DNA of 64,000 nt from JBCCGL01 sp039029275 (lineage in GTDB: Bacteria; Pseudomonadota; Gammaproteobacteria; JBCCGL01), in the NCBI GenBank assembly GCA_039029275.1, contig JBCCGL010000002.1, positions 248,001 to 312,000 of the forward strand, read 5' to 3'. Below the pieces are notes generated by a model. The model ran no database searches, had not been told where the DNA came from, and saw only the letters and a list, made by a program, of their open reading frames with translations. Shown here piece after piece: positions 8,209-17,819 of this stretch (within the stretch, counting starts at the first letter, position 1; each line of letters starts with the position of its first letter). Both the position numbers and the translations under genes were made by a program.

Positions 8209-8778
8209 GTCATGAATTCGCTTTCTGGTGAATCTGTACGCACAAACGAATGAGCGAGGTATTTAGTAAAAGGTGCCGTATATCATTAATACAGTGTAGT
8301 TTTAAACCTGCGTGTTCGTACACATTTCTGACACCGAAAGTAATCTACGAGAACACGGATTCATCGCTATAAAGATAGCATAAGGCCTGGAGGAGAGAAT
8401 TCGACTCATGTCCTGCTATCTGGTCTGTTTGTGCCAGGTGCTGTGTTCACGAAGGAATTGGAGTTTTCGAGTTTACACGCCTGCAGCGTTGAACGCCTTC
8501 GCGCTACGCGGAAGCTGACGTCAATCATCGCATCGATGAATTTTCCCATTCAATCTCAGCCAAACCGATTAATGGAAAAAAGAGTCAAATCAACGAGTGC
8601 GCGACAATAGACCAGCGCGCACGTTCATGCCGGGACAGGGTCTTGATTTCCAGCTAGGTCATATCCAGGTAAATCGCGGCTTGAATGAAATCTTGGTTTG
8701 ATTCCTACCATTGCGAAGAATGTGCGAACTAGTTTTACGTGGCAAAAAAGCTTTTATATTCAATCGTTAATGCGTTCT
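8209..8778. other. 570-bp intergenic stretch, no supported gene
   Basis: It separates tusA from the YbaK-like gene (both minus). On the plus strand a frame is open from about 8343 to a stop at 8608-8610 (for example HVLLSGLFVPGAVFTKEL), but it has no good start and no family I know. A 36-codon frame from ATG 8408 has an upstream GGAGGAG but composition does not support it. The region may be another decayed stretch like 7534-7946. No RNA gene was recognised. Confidence 0.4.
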
Positions 8779-9246
8779 TTATGAAACCGTTTCTATGGTT
8801 CCCTCTGAAAGGCGCAGAATTTCCTGCGGCATTATCTCAAACACGGTTTTTGGATGGCCAGCCGCGGCCCAGACTGTTGCGTAATTAAATAAATCCTTAT
8901 CGACTAGCGTTTTTATATTCTGCAAATGTGCGAAGGGGGGCACTCCGCCAATCGAGTATCCCGTTTGAGCTTTGACGGTTCTCGCATCAGGGCGTCGAAG
9001 TTCGGCGCCTACGATATCTCTCACCCTGCGTTCATTTACCCGATTTGAGCCGCTGGTAACTATTAGCAATAAGTCATCTGGATCACCCATTGTGAAGATG
9101 ATGGATTTGGCAATCTGTCCAACCTCACAACAGAGTGCATCGGACGCCAGTTGAGCTGTATTTGCATTGTCATCCAGCCATTGGATCGCAAATTCCGTCC
9201 CGCGATCTTGTAGCCACGATTTGAACCTTTCACTGCCTTTCATCAT
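8779..9246 (-). CDS. YbaK/EbsC-family aminoacyl-tRNA deacylase
   Basis: The 155-residue protein matches the YbaK/ProX editing domain: CCEVGQIAKSIIFTMGD with the conserved lysine, LLLIVTSGSNRVN, the TGYSIGGVPPFAH motif (GxxxGxxPPF) and the late hydrophobic strand YATVWAAAGHP. Members hydrolyse misacylated tRNA, typically Cys-tRNAPro or Ala-tRNAPro, in trans. The exact substrate cannot be read from sequence. It is monocistronic, upstream of a 570-bp empty stretch and divergent from the histidine kinase gene 279 bp away. Confidence 0.88.
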   Translation of the reverse strand: MMKGSERFKSWLQDRGTEFAIQWLDDNANTAQLASDALCCEVGQIAKSIIFTMGDPDDLLLIVTSGSNRVNERRVRDIVGAELRRPDARTVKAQTGYSIGGVPPFAHLQNIKTLVDKDLFNYATVWAAAGHPKTVFEIMPQEILRLSEGTIETVS

Positions 9247-9525
9247 TCATCGCTTATGTTTTATTCGATCCACAACATCTGATCAATCCGTCTATTTCAC
9301 GAGGCGCGTAATGTACCAGTGAATTAGATTTTGAATAGCACTAGTACGTTTGTTTTGATCATTTTTCAACTGCGGTTTACTTCCCGGACAAATGATTCAC
9401 AGAGTTTGTTACTATCGTGTGGGAGTTTTTCAAAATCATCGCTCGATCTTGCCAATGGTTAGGGTGAATTTTATATAGATCAGAACGTTGCGGTCGAGAT
9501 AGCAGGAAGAGAGAGTCATATATCT

Positions 9526-11430
9526 GTGCGAGATGATATTGTACTAGAGATTTCTCAATCTATACCCACGATGCTGGGGTATATCGATCACAATCAGCGC
9601 TACAAATACGCCAACCGCGCGTACCTGGAATCCAACAGTATTTCGCTCGATTCCTTAACCGATGCCAAGGTCTGCGATGTGTTGTCCGAGGCACAATTCG
9701 GCCAGATCAAACCCTACATCGAGGCTGCTCTGGCAGGTGAGCAGCAACAATTCTTTATTGATAAAGTGGACGATCTGGGACGATTCAGGACTTTGCAGGT
9801 TAACTATGTTCCGGATATACGTGCCGATAAAACAGTTCGCGGAATTTTCTTTACGGTTACAGATGTTAGCGACAGCTTAATCGCCGGAGCGCACAACAAG
9901 CATCTGTTTGATCTCGTTTTCGAACATGGACCGATCGGAATAGGGATGCTGAACAAAGATCTATTCTTTACCTCCGTCAACACCCATTTAGCAACCATGT
10001 TAGGTTATTCGATAACCGAGATGATTGGCAGATCGGTCTTGGATATTACGCATCCTGATGATCTTGATATGGTCCGCGCAGAGATGGACGCCGCCTTCGG
10101 GGATGAAAAGCGAATGATCGCAGTTGAAAAGCGATACCTGCACAAAAATGGCCGTATCGTTTATGGTCTATGGCGCGCACGTACGGTCATCGATGCTAAA
10201 AGTAAACGTACCGAAACCCTCAACATAGTTGAGAACATTACCGATCGAAAGCTGGCCGAAGAGCGGATAAACCAAACCGAGAAAATTGCGGCAATCGGTC
10301 AGCTTGCTGGTGGGATTGCACACGACTTTAATAATTTGCTTTCCATTATTTTGGGTAATCTCGATCTGGTGCAAGATCAACTAGCTGATTTGGACTACCT
10401 TGACGATGAGAACAAGCGAATGCTGAATACGGCAACGTTGGCTGCAGAGCGTGGAGCATCTCTAACACACCGTTTACTCGCTTTCTCGCGCAAACAACCC
10501 CTGGATCCGGTTGTGCTAAATCTCAACGATGTGATTTCTCATCTTGATGAGATTTTGCGGCGCACGCTCACCGAGGCAATTTCGATTGAGGTGATTCTCA
10601 GTGCCGGTCTCTGGAACTGCGAGGCAGATCGTTCTCAGCTCGAAAGTTCTATTCTGAACCTCGCGATCAACGCTCGCGACGCGATGCCCAACGGCGGAAA
10701 GCTGACAATCGAAGCGGCAAATGTTGTTCTCGACAATGGGTATGTCGTCAGTCAGGCTGAATTGGTCTCGGGTCAGTATGTCATGCTTGCGGTTACTGAT
10801 ACCGGTGCTGGTATGCCTGACGATGTTATCCAGGTGGCGATTGAGCCGTTTTTCACGACAAAAGATGTGGGACGCGGCAGTGGTCTGGGACTCAGTATGG
10901 CGTATGGCTTCCTCAAGCAGTCCGGCGGGCATCTGTCGATTTACAGCGAACTGAATCACGGTACAACTGTCAAATTCTACCTGCCAAAGTCGATCTCATC
11001 GGTTGTGTCGAATACGAATGCGTATTCCACGCACGCTCAGATTCCAAGGGGGGACAAAGAGACAATTCTTGTGGTTGAAGACGACGCCGATTTACGCGTT
11101 CTAACCCATTCGATGTTGGAAGGTTTGGGCTATATCGTGCATTCCGCAGAAAATGGCGACGAGGCGCTAAACGTTTACAATCAACAAGGTCCATTCGACG
11201 CATTGTTAACCGACGTTGTGCTGCCGGGCCAGTTAGGCGGGAAAGAGCTATCTCACTTACTGATTGATAAGCAAACAGATATTGGAATTCTCTTTATGTC
11301 CGGTTACACCGAAAACTCAATCGTATATAAAGGCCGTCTTGACACAGGCGCGTTGTTGCTGCAAAAACCTTTTAAGCGCGAGCAGCTCGCGCAAAAATTG
11401 AGGCGAGCGCTCAAAACCCGAAAAACGTAG
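9526..11430 (+). CDS. Soluble PAS-PAS hybrid histidine kinase
   Basis: The 634-residue protein starts at GTG 9526. Domains in order: PAS 1 (about 10-115), PAS 2 (about 128-245, with the TMLGYSITEMIGRSVLD and HPDDL signature), HisKA (about 252-320; H266 in IAHDFNN), HATPase (about 365-485; NARDAMPNGG, DTGAGMP, GRGSGLGLS), and a receiver (about 512-630; D563 in LLTDVVLPG, KPF lysine). There is no membrane segment, so it senses a cytoplasmic signal through PAS. The IAHDFNN H-box places it with HWE-like/NtrB-type hybrids that pass phosphate within the protein. No separate response regulator is adjacent; the target is unknown. Confidence 0.9.
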   Translation: MRDDIVLEISQSIPTMLGYIDHNQRYKYANRAYLESNSISLDSLTDAKVCDVLSEAQFGQIKPYIEAALAGEQQQFFIDKVDDLGRFRTLQVNYVPDIRADKTVRGIFFTVTDVSDSLIAGAHNKHLFDLVFEHGPIGIGMLNKDLFFTSVNTHLATMLGYSITEMIGRSVLDITHPDDLDMVRAEMDAAFGDEKRMIAVEKRYLHKNGRIVYGLWRARTVIDAKSKRTETLNIVENITDRKLAEERINQTEKIAAIGQLAGGIAHDFNNLLSIILGNLDLVQDQLADLDYLDDENKRMLNTATLAAERGASLTHRLLAFSRKQPLDPVVLNLNDVISHLDEILRRTLTEAISIEVILSAGLWNCEADRSQLESSILNLAINARDAMPNGGKLTIEAANVVLDNGYVVSQAELVSGQYVMLAVTDTGAGMPDDVIQVAIEPFFTTKDVGRGSGLGLSMAYGFLKQSGGHLSIYSELNHGTTVKFYLPKSISSVVSNTNAYSTHAQIPRGDKETILVVEDDADLRVLTHSMLEGLGYIVHSAENGDEALNVYNQQGPFDALLTDVVLPGQLGGKELSHLLIDKQTDIGILFMSGYTENSIVYKGRLDTGALLLQKPFKREQLAQKLRRALKTRKT

Positions 11431-11772
11431 CTTTTTAGCAGACTATTGGCTTACGAGTAAGAATGAAGCACGTTTAGTGCTACCAGACGGAAAAGACGAT
11501 TGATTCTTTGGTGGCACGCACTTCGAAGCAGGGAACATTTTTGGTCAGAGTGAAAGTGAGAGATACACATCAACTCATGAGGAACAGAAATTGGTAGGAT
11601 TCTTGAGAAATCTGCAACTGAAAAGTCTCAAATCGGCAGGTAAACGGCCAATTGCCGTTACAAGCTAATTTTATTATCACTCACCACCGATTTTCGTCGT
11701 TTCAGTTTTTTATCGCAGTGCATTCGTTCAGCTGACACATCGCTTTCTTACACTTTTTGAGATTTCACCTTA
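11431..11772. other. 342-bp intergenic stretch before the decarboxylase gene
   Basis: No open frame of interest on either strand. The AT-rich end (about 11665-11770) probably holds the promoter of the ornithine decarboxylase gene. A short inverted repeat (AGCAC...GTGCT, 11467-11481) is too weak to call a terminator. Confidence 0.4.
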
Positions 11773-12924
11773 ATGGCTAAATTGCCGAATTTTCCTACCG
11801 TTGAACATGTGGCCGAAAAACTCAAGCCGGGATACCCTGTTTATTGTCTGCGTCCCGATGAGTTGGAAAGACAAGCCAAATACTTCCTGGATCAGTTTCC
11901 TGGACGAGTTTTGTATGCGGTCAAGTGTAATCCACATCCCTCGGTACTGGACGCATTGTATAGTGCTGGAATTCGTCACTTTGACACGGCGTCGCTGCAG
12001 GAAATCGCTCAGGTTCGTGAGCACTTTCCACAGGCGGACTGCTACTTCATGCATCCGGTCAAACCCAGAGCAGCAATTCAAACGGCAAATGCGGTGTATC
12101 GCGTTGACCATTATGTGATCGACCACCAGAAGGAATTGGAAAAGATGATCGATGTGACCGGTGGGGGTGACGGCAGTGTTGTGCTGGTTCGAATCGTCAC
12201 GCCGAGTTTCGATGCTCAATATAAGTTATCAGACAAGTTTGGAATTGACGGCGCAGAAGCAGTCGAATTATTGCGCGCAGTGCACAAGGCGGGTTTTCAA
12301 ACCGGGGTCGCGTTTCACGTCGGTTCACAATGCCGCGAGCCCAAGGCGTTCAAGGCGGGGATAGACGCGGCACTTGATTTGATCGCACGCGCTGATGTTC
12401 CCATTCACTATCTCGATGTTGGGGGAGGATTTCCTGCTGATTACGAGGGCGATAAACCACCGCCATTATCCACGTACGTGGACGTAATTAAGTCTGCAAT
12501 GGTGGGTGCAAATCTGCGCGGAGACTGTGTGTTGATGTGTGAGCCAGGTCGGGCGATGGTTGCCAGTGGTTGTTCACTTCTGGTGCAGGTGCAACTGCGC
12601 AAGGGTGACGATTTGTATATCAATGATGGTGTCTATCAAAGTCTGTCCGAAACACTCGTCGCCAAACTGCGTATGCCCGCCCGCATGGTTAATCCGTTTC
12701 GTACGCCCAGTACAAAGATGAAAGACTTTCGCATCATGGGACCGACGTGTGACTGTGTTGATATTCTTCCTGCACCGTTTCGACTACCCGAAGACACCGA
12801 GGAGGGGGACTGGATCGAGATAGGGCAGCTAGGCGCCTATTCAAACTCTGCGTCAACGCGATTTAACGGTTTTTTTGCCGAAACCTTCGTAACCGTTGAC
12901 GCGCCCCCGTTATTGCCTGACTAG
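11773..12924 (+). CDS. Ornithine/lysine decarboxylase, fold type III PLP enzyme
   Basis: The 383-residue protein has the alanine-racemase-type barrel of eukaryotic-like ornithine decarboxylases. The PLP lysine is in YAVKCNPHP (about K56). Other marks are the HVGSQ strand, the glycine-rich phosphate loop LDVGGGFP, the EPGRAMVASG motif, and GPTCDCVD, whose first cysteine is the catalytic residue contributed across the dimer. It makes putrescine (or cadaverine) from ornithine (lysine). The second cysteine in CDCVD varies in the family. It faces putA with a 4-bp tail overlap (12921-12924). The pairing with proline catabolism may be chance. Confidence 0.88.
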   Translation: MAKLPNFPTVEHVAEKLKPGYPVYCLRPDELERQAKYFLDQFPGRVLYAVKCNPHPSVLDALYSAGIRHFDTASLQEIAQVREHFPQADCYFMHPVKPRAAIQTANAVYRVDHYVIDHQKELEKMIDVTGGGDGSVVLVRIVTPSFDAQYKLSDKFGIDGAEAVELLRAVHKAGFQTGVAFHVGSQCREPKAFKAGIDAALDLIARADVPIHYLDVGGGFPADYEGDKPPPLSTYVDVIKSAMVGANLRGDCVLMCEPGRAMVASGCSLLVQVQLRKGDDLYINDGVYQSLSETLVAKLRMPARMVNPFRTPSTKMKDFRIMGPTCDCVDILPAPFRLPEDTEEGDWIEIGQLGAYSNSASTRFNGFFAETFVTVDAPPLLPD

Positions 12925-15900
12925 CTCTCTGACATGGACATCAGGCTTGCGTTACCACCTGACGCAGTTGTGTCCACGCTAATTGAACGTTCCGTAGAAA
13001 AGCGATGTAAATAGCGTGGGCCTCCGGCTTTGGGTCCGGTGCCGGATAAACCATCTCCACCGAAGGGCTGTGATCCAACAATTGCGCCAATAATGTTGCG
13101 ATTGACGTAAACATTGCCGGCTCGAATACGCCCACTGATGTATTCGACCGTTTCATTTATTCGACTATGAATGCCGAGCGTCAGCCCGTAGCCGGTGTCA
13201 TTGATGCTCTCGATGACTTTATCGAGATCGTTTTGCTTGTATCTGACCAAATGTAAAATCGGCCCGAAGACTTCGCGCTCAAGGACGGTTATGTCTTGAA
13301 TCTCAATCAATGCAGGCGCGAAAAAGTTACCGGTGTTTGATTCAGGTCTTGGCGAACGATAAATTGAGTGACCGCGCTGTTTCATTTTTTGGATATGATC
13401 GTTCAAGTTCGACAAAGCGGACGCGTCGATTATCGGGCCAACGTCGATCGCAATGTTTTCAGGATCACCGGTTGAGAGTTCGTCCATTGCGCCCTTGAGC
13501 ATTCGAACAATATCGTCACTGATGTCATCCTGAACGAACAAAATTCGCAGGGCTGAACATCGTTGGCCTGCGCTTTGAAACGCCGACGTCACGACATCAC
13601 GAACGACTTGCTCCGGCAGTGCGGTGGAATCGACAAGCATCGCGTTTTGTCCGCCGGTTTCTGCTATCAGTGGAACGATTGCTCCCACGCGATTCGAAAG
13701 CGCGCGCTGAATGAGCTTGGCAGTTTCTGTTGACCCGGTAAACGCAACTCCATCGACACGCTCATCAGACACCAGTTTCGCACCAATTGTGGAACCTTTT
13801 CCCGTTACCAGTTGCAGGGCTTCCTCGGGTATTCCCGCGTTGTGCATGATCTTCACCGCCAAATGAGCGATAAGTGGCGTCTGCTCTGCAGGTTTTGCGA
13901 TTACGCAATTTCCTGCGGCCAGCGCCGCGCTGACCTGACCACAAAAAATTGCGAGTGGAAAATTCCAGGGGCTTATGCAAACAAAAAGGCCACGACCGTG
14001 CAACGCTAGCGTGTTGGATTCGCCCGTGGGCCCTGGCAGTACCAGTGGTTGCTGATACTCTTTGCTCGCCATCACCGCGTAGTAGCGCAAAAAATCCACG
14101 GCCTCTCGAATTTCTGCAACTGCGTCCTGCAGTGTTTTACCCGCTTCCCGAGTGCATAAATCGATGAATTCGGGAAATCGTTTTTCGATTTCCTCTGCTG
14201 CCCTAGTGAGATACCGTGCGCGAACTTGCGCAGGTGTCCAGTCCCATGTTTGTTTGTAGCTGTGTGCAATCCTTAGCGCGAGCTCAATGTCATTCTCGCC
14301 CGCTTCGACCACGGTGCCAACCTCGGACCGAGAGTGCGCCGGATTGAATACGCTGATGGGCTCGTCTGCGTTTGGTTTGCGGTTTGCAATTAGCGGTTCC
14401 GCTGAGTGTGTAGCATTGCAGGCACCGATTGCGGCTTGAGTAATCGTGAGTTCGGTCGGGTCTGTAATCTCCAACCCGCGCGAGTTGACTCGATCATCGC
14501 CGTAGATCGCAGAGGGGACAGGTATTTGCGGATGGCGAACGGTTTCGAGCTTTTCTGTGCTCAAAAACGGATCGGCAACGATCTTGTCAATGGGCTGATC
14601 GTTGTCGGTAAGTCGGTTTACGAATGAGCTGTTTGCGCCATTCTCAAGCAGCCGACGGACCAGGTAGGCGAGCAGATCTTTATGCGGGCCAACAGGCGCG
14701 TAAATTCGGCACGCGTGGCGCGTTTTGCCCTGCTCGGTTACATGTTGATAGAGTGCTTCTCCCATACCGTGCAGGCACTGAAATTCAAACGGTGTTTTAC
14801 CGGCGAGCTCGATTATCGACGCGACGCTGTGCGCGTTGTGTGTCGCAAATTGAGAATAGATTGCGTCCGCGTTCACGAACATTTTTTTCGCACAGACAAG
14901 ATACGAAACATCCGTCGATGCCTTGCGCGTAAACACAGGGTAGTCTTTGAGCCCTAGCTCCTGCGCGCGTTTTATTTCGGTATCCCAGTACGCGCCTTTA
15001 ACCAAACGCACCATGAACCGGCGATTGGTTTGTGCAGCAAGATCAATGAGCCAGTCGATCACGGCTGTCGCGCGTTTTTGATACGCCTGGACAGCCAAGC
15101 CAAGGCCGTCCCACGCGTCAAGCGCATCGTCCTTCGCCAGGCGTTCAAATATCGCAAGTGACGCGTCCAAACGATCACTCTCTTCGGCGTCGATTGTCAT
15201 GTTGATGCTGTTGGATCTTGCCATCTCAGCGAGTTCACGCAATCGCGGATAGAGCTCGTTCTCTACGCGACTCATTTTTACAAACTCATAGCGTGGGTGG
15301 AGTGCTGAAAGCTTGATTGATATTCCCGGGTTTTCGACAGGAGAGTTTGACGTAGCGAACTGACCGATTGATCGAATCGCGTGCGCATATTCATCGAAAT
15401 AGCGTTGTGCATCTTGCGCCGTGCGCGCTGCCTCTCCGAGCATGTCGTAAGAGTACCTATATCCGACTTGCTGCTTTTCCTCTGCTTTTTGCAGAGCCGA
15501 TTCAATCGTCTCGGCCAATACAAATTGTTGGCCCATGATACGCATGGCTTTGGAAATCGCAGCTCGGATCACCGGTTCGCCGTTGCGAGCCACCAGTGTG
15601 TGCAGATATCCGCGGATGCTGTGGGTGTCCTCGATGTCAGGTTTGACAATTTTCCCGGTGAGCATCAACGCCCATGTCGACGCGTTAACAAATACGGAAT
15701 CACTATTGCCAATATGCGACGACCAATCCGCGTCGCCGATTTTATCGCGAATAAGTTTGTCGACGGTTTCTTTATCCGGAACTCTCAGAAGCGCCTCTGC
15801 GAGACACATCAGCACGACGCCTTCCTGACTGCTTAGGGAAAACTCGTGCAAAAACGCATCGAGTCCGCCGTGTTGTTGCGAGTCCTGGCGAATACGCTGA

Positions 15901-16064
15901 ACTAAATCGCGCGCCTCAATTTGAATTCGGCTGGCGGAATCAGCGGACAAATCCCACGAGGCCAACAGGTCGGCGACAACGCTGTCTTCATCCTTGTAGC
16001 GCAGTGCCTGAATCGATTGCACATAGGTGGACGACTGCGGAAACGGGACTTGGAACTTCATCAA
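12921..16064 (-). CDS. putA: Bifunctional proline dehydrogenase / P5C dehydrogenase PutA
   Basis: The 1047-residue protein has a PutA helical arm (1-130), a FAD-binding PRODH barrel (about 180-480; ISIKLSALHPRYE, VRLVKGAYWDTEIKRAQELG) and an NAD-dependent aldehyde dehydrogenase domain (about 560-1030; ISPWNFPLAIF, ETGGQN, catalytic C836 in GQRCSA). It oxidises proline to glutamate with channelling of P5C. It lacks the N-terminal ribbon-helix-helix DNA-binding domain of the 1320-residue E. coli protein, so it cannot repress itself; the divergent Lrp-type gene probably regulates it. The start is the first of two ATG codons. Confidence 0.96.
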   Translation of the reverse strand: MMKFQVPFPQSSTYVQSIQALRYKDEDSVVADLLASWDLSADSASRIQIEARDLVQRIRQDSQQHGGLDAFLHEFSLSSQEGVVLMCLAEALLRVPDKETVDKLIRDKIGDADWSSHIGNSDSVFVNASTWALMLTGKIVKPDIEDTHSIRGYLHTLVARNGEPVIRAAISKAMRIMGQQFVLAETIESALQKAEEKQQVGYRYSYDMLGEAARTAQDAQRYFDEYAHAIRSIGQFATSNSPVENPGISIKLSALHPRYEFVKMSRVENELYPRLRELAEMARSNSINMTIDAEESDRLDASLAIFERLAKDDALDAWDGLGLAVQAYQKRATAVIDWLIDLAAQTNRRFMVRLVKGAYWDTEIKRAQELGLKDYPVFTRKASTDVSYLVCAKKMFVNADAIYSQFATHNAHSVASIIELAGKTPFEFQCLHGMGEALYQHVTEQGKTRHACRIYAPVGPHKDLLAYLVRRLLENGANSSFVNRLTDNDQPIDKIVADPFLSTEKLETVRHPQIPVPSAIYGDDRVNSRGLEITDPTELTITQAAIGACNATHSAEPLIANRKPNADEPISVFNPAHSRSEVGTVVEAGENDIELALRIAHSYKQTWDWTPAQVRARYLTRAAEEIEKRFPEFIDLCTREAGKTLQDAVAEIREAVDFLRYYAVMASKEYQQPLVLPGPTGESNTLALHGRGLFVCISPWNFPLAIFCGQVSAALAAGNCVIAKPAEQTPLIAHLAVKIMHNAGIPEEALQLVTGKGSTIGAKLVSDERVDGVAFTGSTETAKLIQRALSNRVGAIVPLIAETGGQNAMLVDSTALPEQVVRDVVTSAFQSAGQRCSALRILFVQDDISDDIVRMLKGAMDELSTGDPENIAIDVGPIIDASALSNLNDHIQKMKQRGHSIYRSPRPESNTGNFFAPALIEIQDITVLEREVFGPILHLVRYKQNDLDKVIESINDTGYGLTLGIHSRINETVEYISGRIRAGNVYVNRNIIGAIVGSQPFGGDGLSGTGPKAGGPRYLHRFSTERSISVDTTASGGNASLMSMSES

Positions 16065-16179
16065 ACTGTCTCTCGTTAAAAGTTCACATTATTTTCAGTT
16101 TGGATAGGGGAAAACACTAATTTTTTAGCTAATTATGGTTAAAATAACTGATTCATAAAACAAAAAACGCTAGTTAGGT
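16065..16179. promoter_or_regulatory. putA / Lrp-type regulator divergent promoter region
   Basis: This 115-bp AT-rich region separates the two divergent starts. It contains T/A-rich stretches (for example AATTTTTTAGCTAATTATGG at 16119-16138), as expected for Lrp/AsnC operators. Promoters for both genes must lie here. No exact operator can be fixed by eye. Confidence 0.55.
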
Positions 16180-16647
16180 ATGACCAATCTGGATGCAATA
16201 GACAAAAAGATTCTCGATATTCTTCAAAGGTACGGGAAAATCTCGAACGTAGAACTCGCAAAACGGGTGAACCTGAGCGCGACTCCCTGTCAGGAGCGGG
16301 TTAAACGCCTGGAGCGCGAGGGTTTTCTCATAGGCGTATACGCCCACCTCAACCCGCAAAAACTCAACGCAGGTTTACAGGTATTCGTAGAAGTTTCATT
16401 GGAAAAGACAATCCCCGCAGTGTTTGAAAAGTTCGCTGATTCAATCAAATACCTTGAGGAAGTGTTGGAGTGCCACATGGTTGCGGGGGGGTTCGATTAT
16501 CTTCTTAAGATCAGGACAGCGGATATGGACGAATATCGGAAGTTTTTGGGGCGTGAAATTACGTCCATTCCCGGAGTCATTCAAACCCATACGTACTTTG
16601 TGATGGAAGAGGTTAAGAGCACGCATCTGATTCGGTTGCGCAACTAA
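16180..16647 (+). CDS. Lrp/AsnC-family regulator, probable proline-catabolism activator
   Basis: The 155-residue protein has the AsnC-type winged HTH at residues 3-62 (LDAIDKKILDILQRYGKI, VNLSATPCQERVKRLEREG) and a RAM ligand-binding domain (about 70-145, with VSLEKTIPAVFEKF and VAGGFDYLLKIRTADM). Lrp relatives such as PutR/BkdR activate a divergent catabolic gene in response to its amino acid. The 115-bp divergent arrangement with putA makes proline-responsive control the best inference. A hairpin follows the stop. Confidence 0.88.
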   Translation: MTNLDAIDKKILDILQRYGKISNVELAKRVNLSATPCQERVKRLEREGFLIGVYAHLNPQKLNAGLQVFVEVSLEKTIPAVFEKFADSIKYLEEVLECHMVAGGFDYLLKIRTADMDEYRKFLGREITSIPGVIQTHTYFVMEEVKSTHLIRLRN

Positions 16648-16954
16648 ACAATCGCCCCTGAGCGTACTCCTCAGGGCAACTCCCGGAATGAAAGTAGGTT
16701 GGGGAAGAAGGTTCGTCGTGACAGGTTCAGTATTGGTCGTTCCGCACGTGTAGCAGAGTTTGCTTACCTCGTTGTTGTTGTGGCTTCGACAGGTTGGATC
16801 AATTATTCGGATGACGAGGTAGTAGTTTCTTAATGCGTGGCATTAAAACGCTTTTATTTTAGCAATAAAATTAAAAATGCCTTACGTGTGTTTGTCTATT
16901 TTGCTTCTAGAATGTTAACCTAATAGCCGGAATTCACAGGATATTTCTCTAAAG
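16648..16954. other. Intergenic stretch after the Lrp gene, with hairpin
   Basis: This 307-bp gap holds a hairpin at 16654-16677 (CCCTGAG / CTCAGGG, 7-nt loop) just after the Lrp-type gene; it lacks a T run, so it is at best a weak terminator. The AT-rich part at about 16850-16930 probably carries the promoter of the ParA gene. No other gene seen. Confidence 0.45.
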
Positions 16955-17809
16955 ATGCGCCGCGTTATATACAATCAAAAAGGTGGGGTCGGAAAGTCGA
17001 GCATTGCCGTGAATCTGGCGGCGATTAGCGCTTGTCATGGATACAAAACGTTATTGGTTGATCTCGATCCGCAGTGTAATTCAAGTCACTACATTCTAAA
17101 CCGCCGAATTGACGCGTCGATGCGTACTGTCGGGCAATTCTTTTCTGACGCTATGGAACCCGGTTATCGAGCCGCGAATGACAATCTCGATAAATTCATA
17201 TCTGCCAGTGACTTCCGTGGCTTGCATGTGATGCCGGCTTCCACCGAGCTTGGATTGTTAGAAAACCGACTGGCGGCGAAACACAAGATTTATAAGCTGC
17301 GCGATGCGATTGATATCTTGTACCAACAGTTTGATGCAATATATTTTGATACACCACCTGCATTTAACTTTTATACATTGTCTGCGCTGATTGCTGCGAA
17401 CGCAGTTTTGATTCCATTTGATTGTGACGATTTCGCGCGCCGCGCCCTCTACTCACTTATGGAGAATGTACTGGAGACGCAGGTTGATCATAATCCGCAG
17501 CTGGCAATCGAAGGGATAATCATTAATCAATATATCAGTCGGGCAAATTTGCCGATGCAACTGGTTGACGATTTGGTTGCGGAGGGGATGCCTGTTCTGC
17601 GCTCGTTTTTATCTTCGTCAGTTAAAATGCGTGAATCCCATCAAGCCGCCACACCGTTGGTTCACATGGCACCGACGCATAAGCTTACCCAAGAGTTTCA
17701 ACATCTGTTTGCCGAGTTGCAGGCTGTGTCGGTGAAGAGATCAGCGGCGGGTGGCCCCGCTATTCAGCAAACCTTAAAAAGCGCAGAACCGATTCCGTTT
17801 CGCGGGTAG
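16955..17809 (+). CDS. Orphan ParA/Soj-family ATPase
   Basis: The 284-residue protein has the deviant Walker A KGGVGKSSIAVNLA directly at the N-terminus, Walker A' LLVDLDPQCNS, and Walker B-like AIYFDTPPAF, defining ParA-type dimeric ATPases that position DNA or protein cargo on the nucleoid. There is no N-terminal DNA-binding domain and no parB or parS-like gene adjacent, so it is unlikely to be the main chromosome partition gene. It may position another complex. Converges with the adenosine kinase gene 10 bp away. The cargo is unknown. Confidence 0.85.
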   Translation: MRRVIYNQKGGVGKSSIAVNLAAISACHGYKTLLVDLDPQCNSSHYILNRRIDASMRTVGQFFSDAMEPGYRAANDNLDKFISASDFRGLHVMPASTELGLLENRLAAKHKIYKLRDAIDILYQQFDAIYFDTPPAFNFYTLSALIAANAVLIPFDCDDFARRALYSLMENVLETQVDHNPQLAIEGIIINQYISRANLPMQLVDDLVAEGMPVLRSFLSSSVKMRESHQAATPLVHMAPTHKLTQEFQHLFAELQAVSVKRSAAGGPAIQQTLKSAEPIPFRG

Positions 17810-17819
17810 TTGAAGTACG

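Noticed and set aside
8408..8518. 36-codon frame with upstream GGAGGAG
   Set aside because: Spacing to the ATG is long, composition is not protein-like, and no family is recognised.
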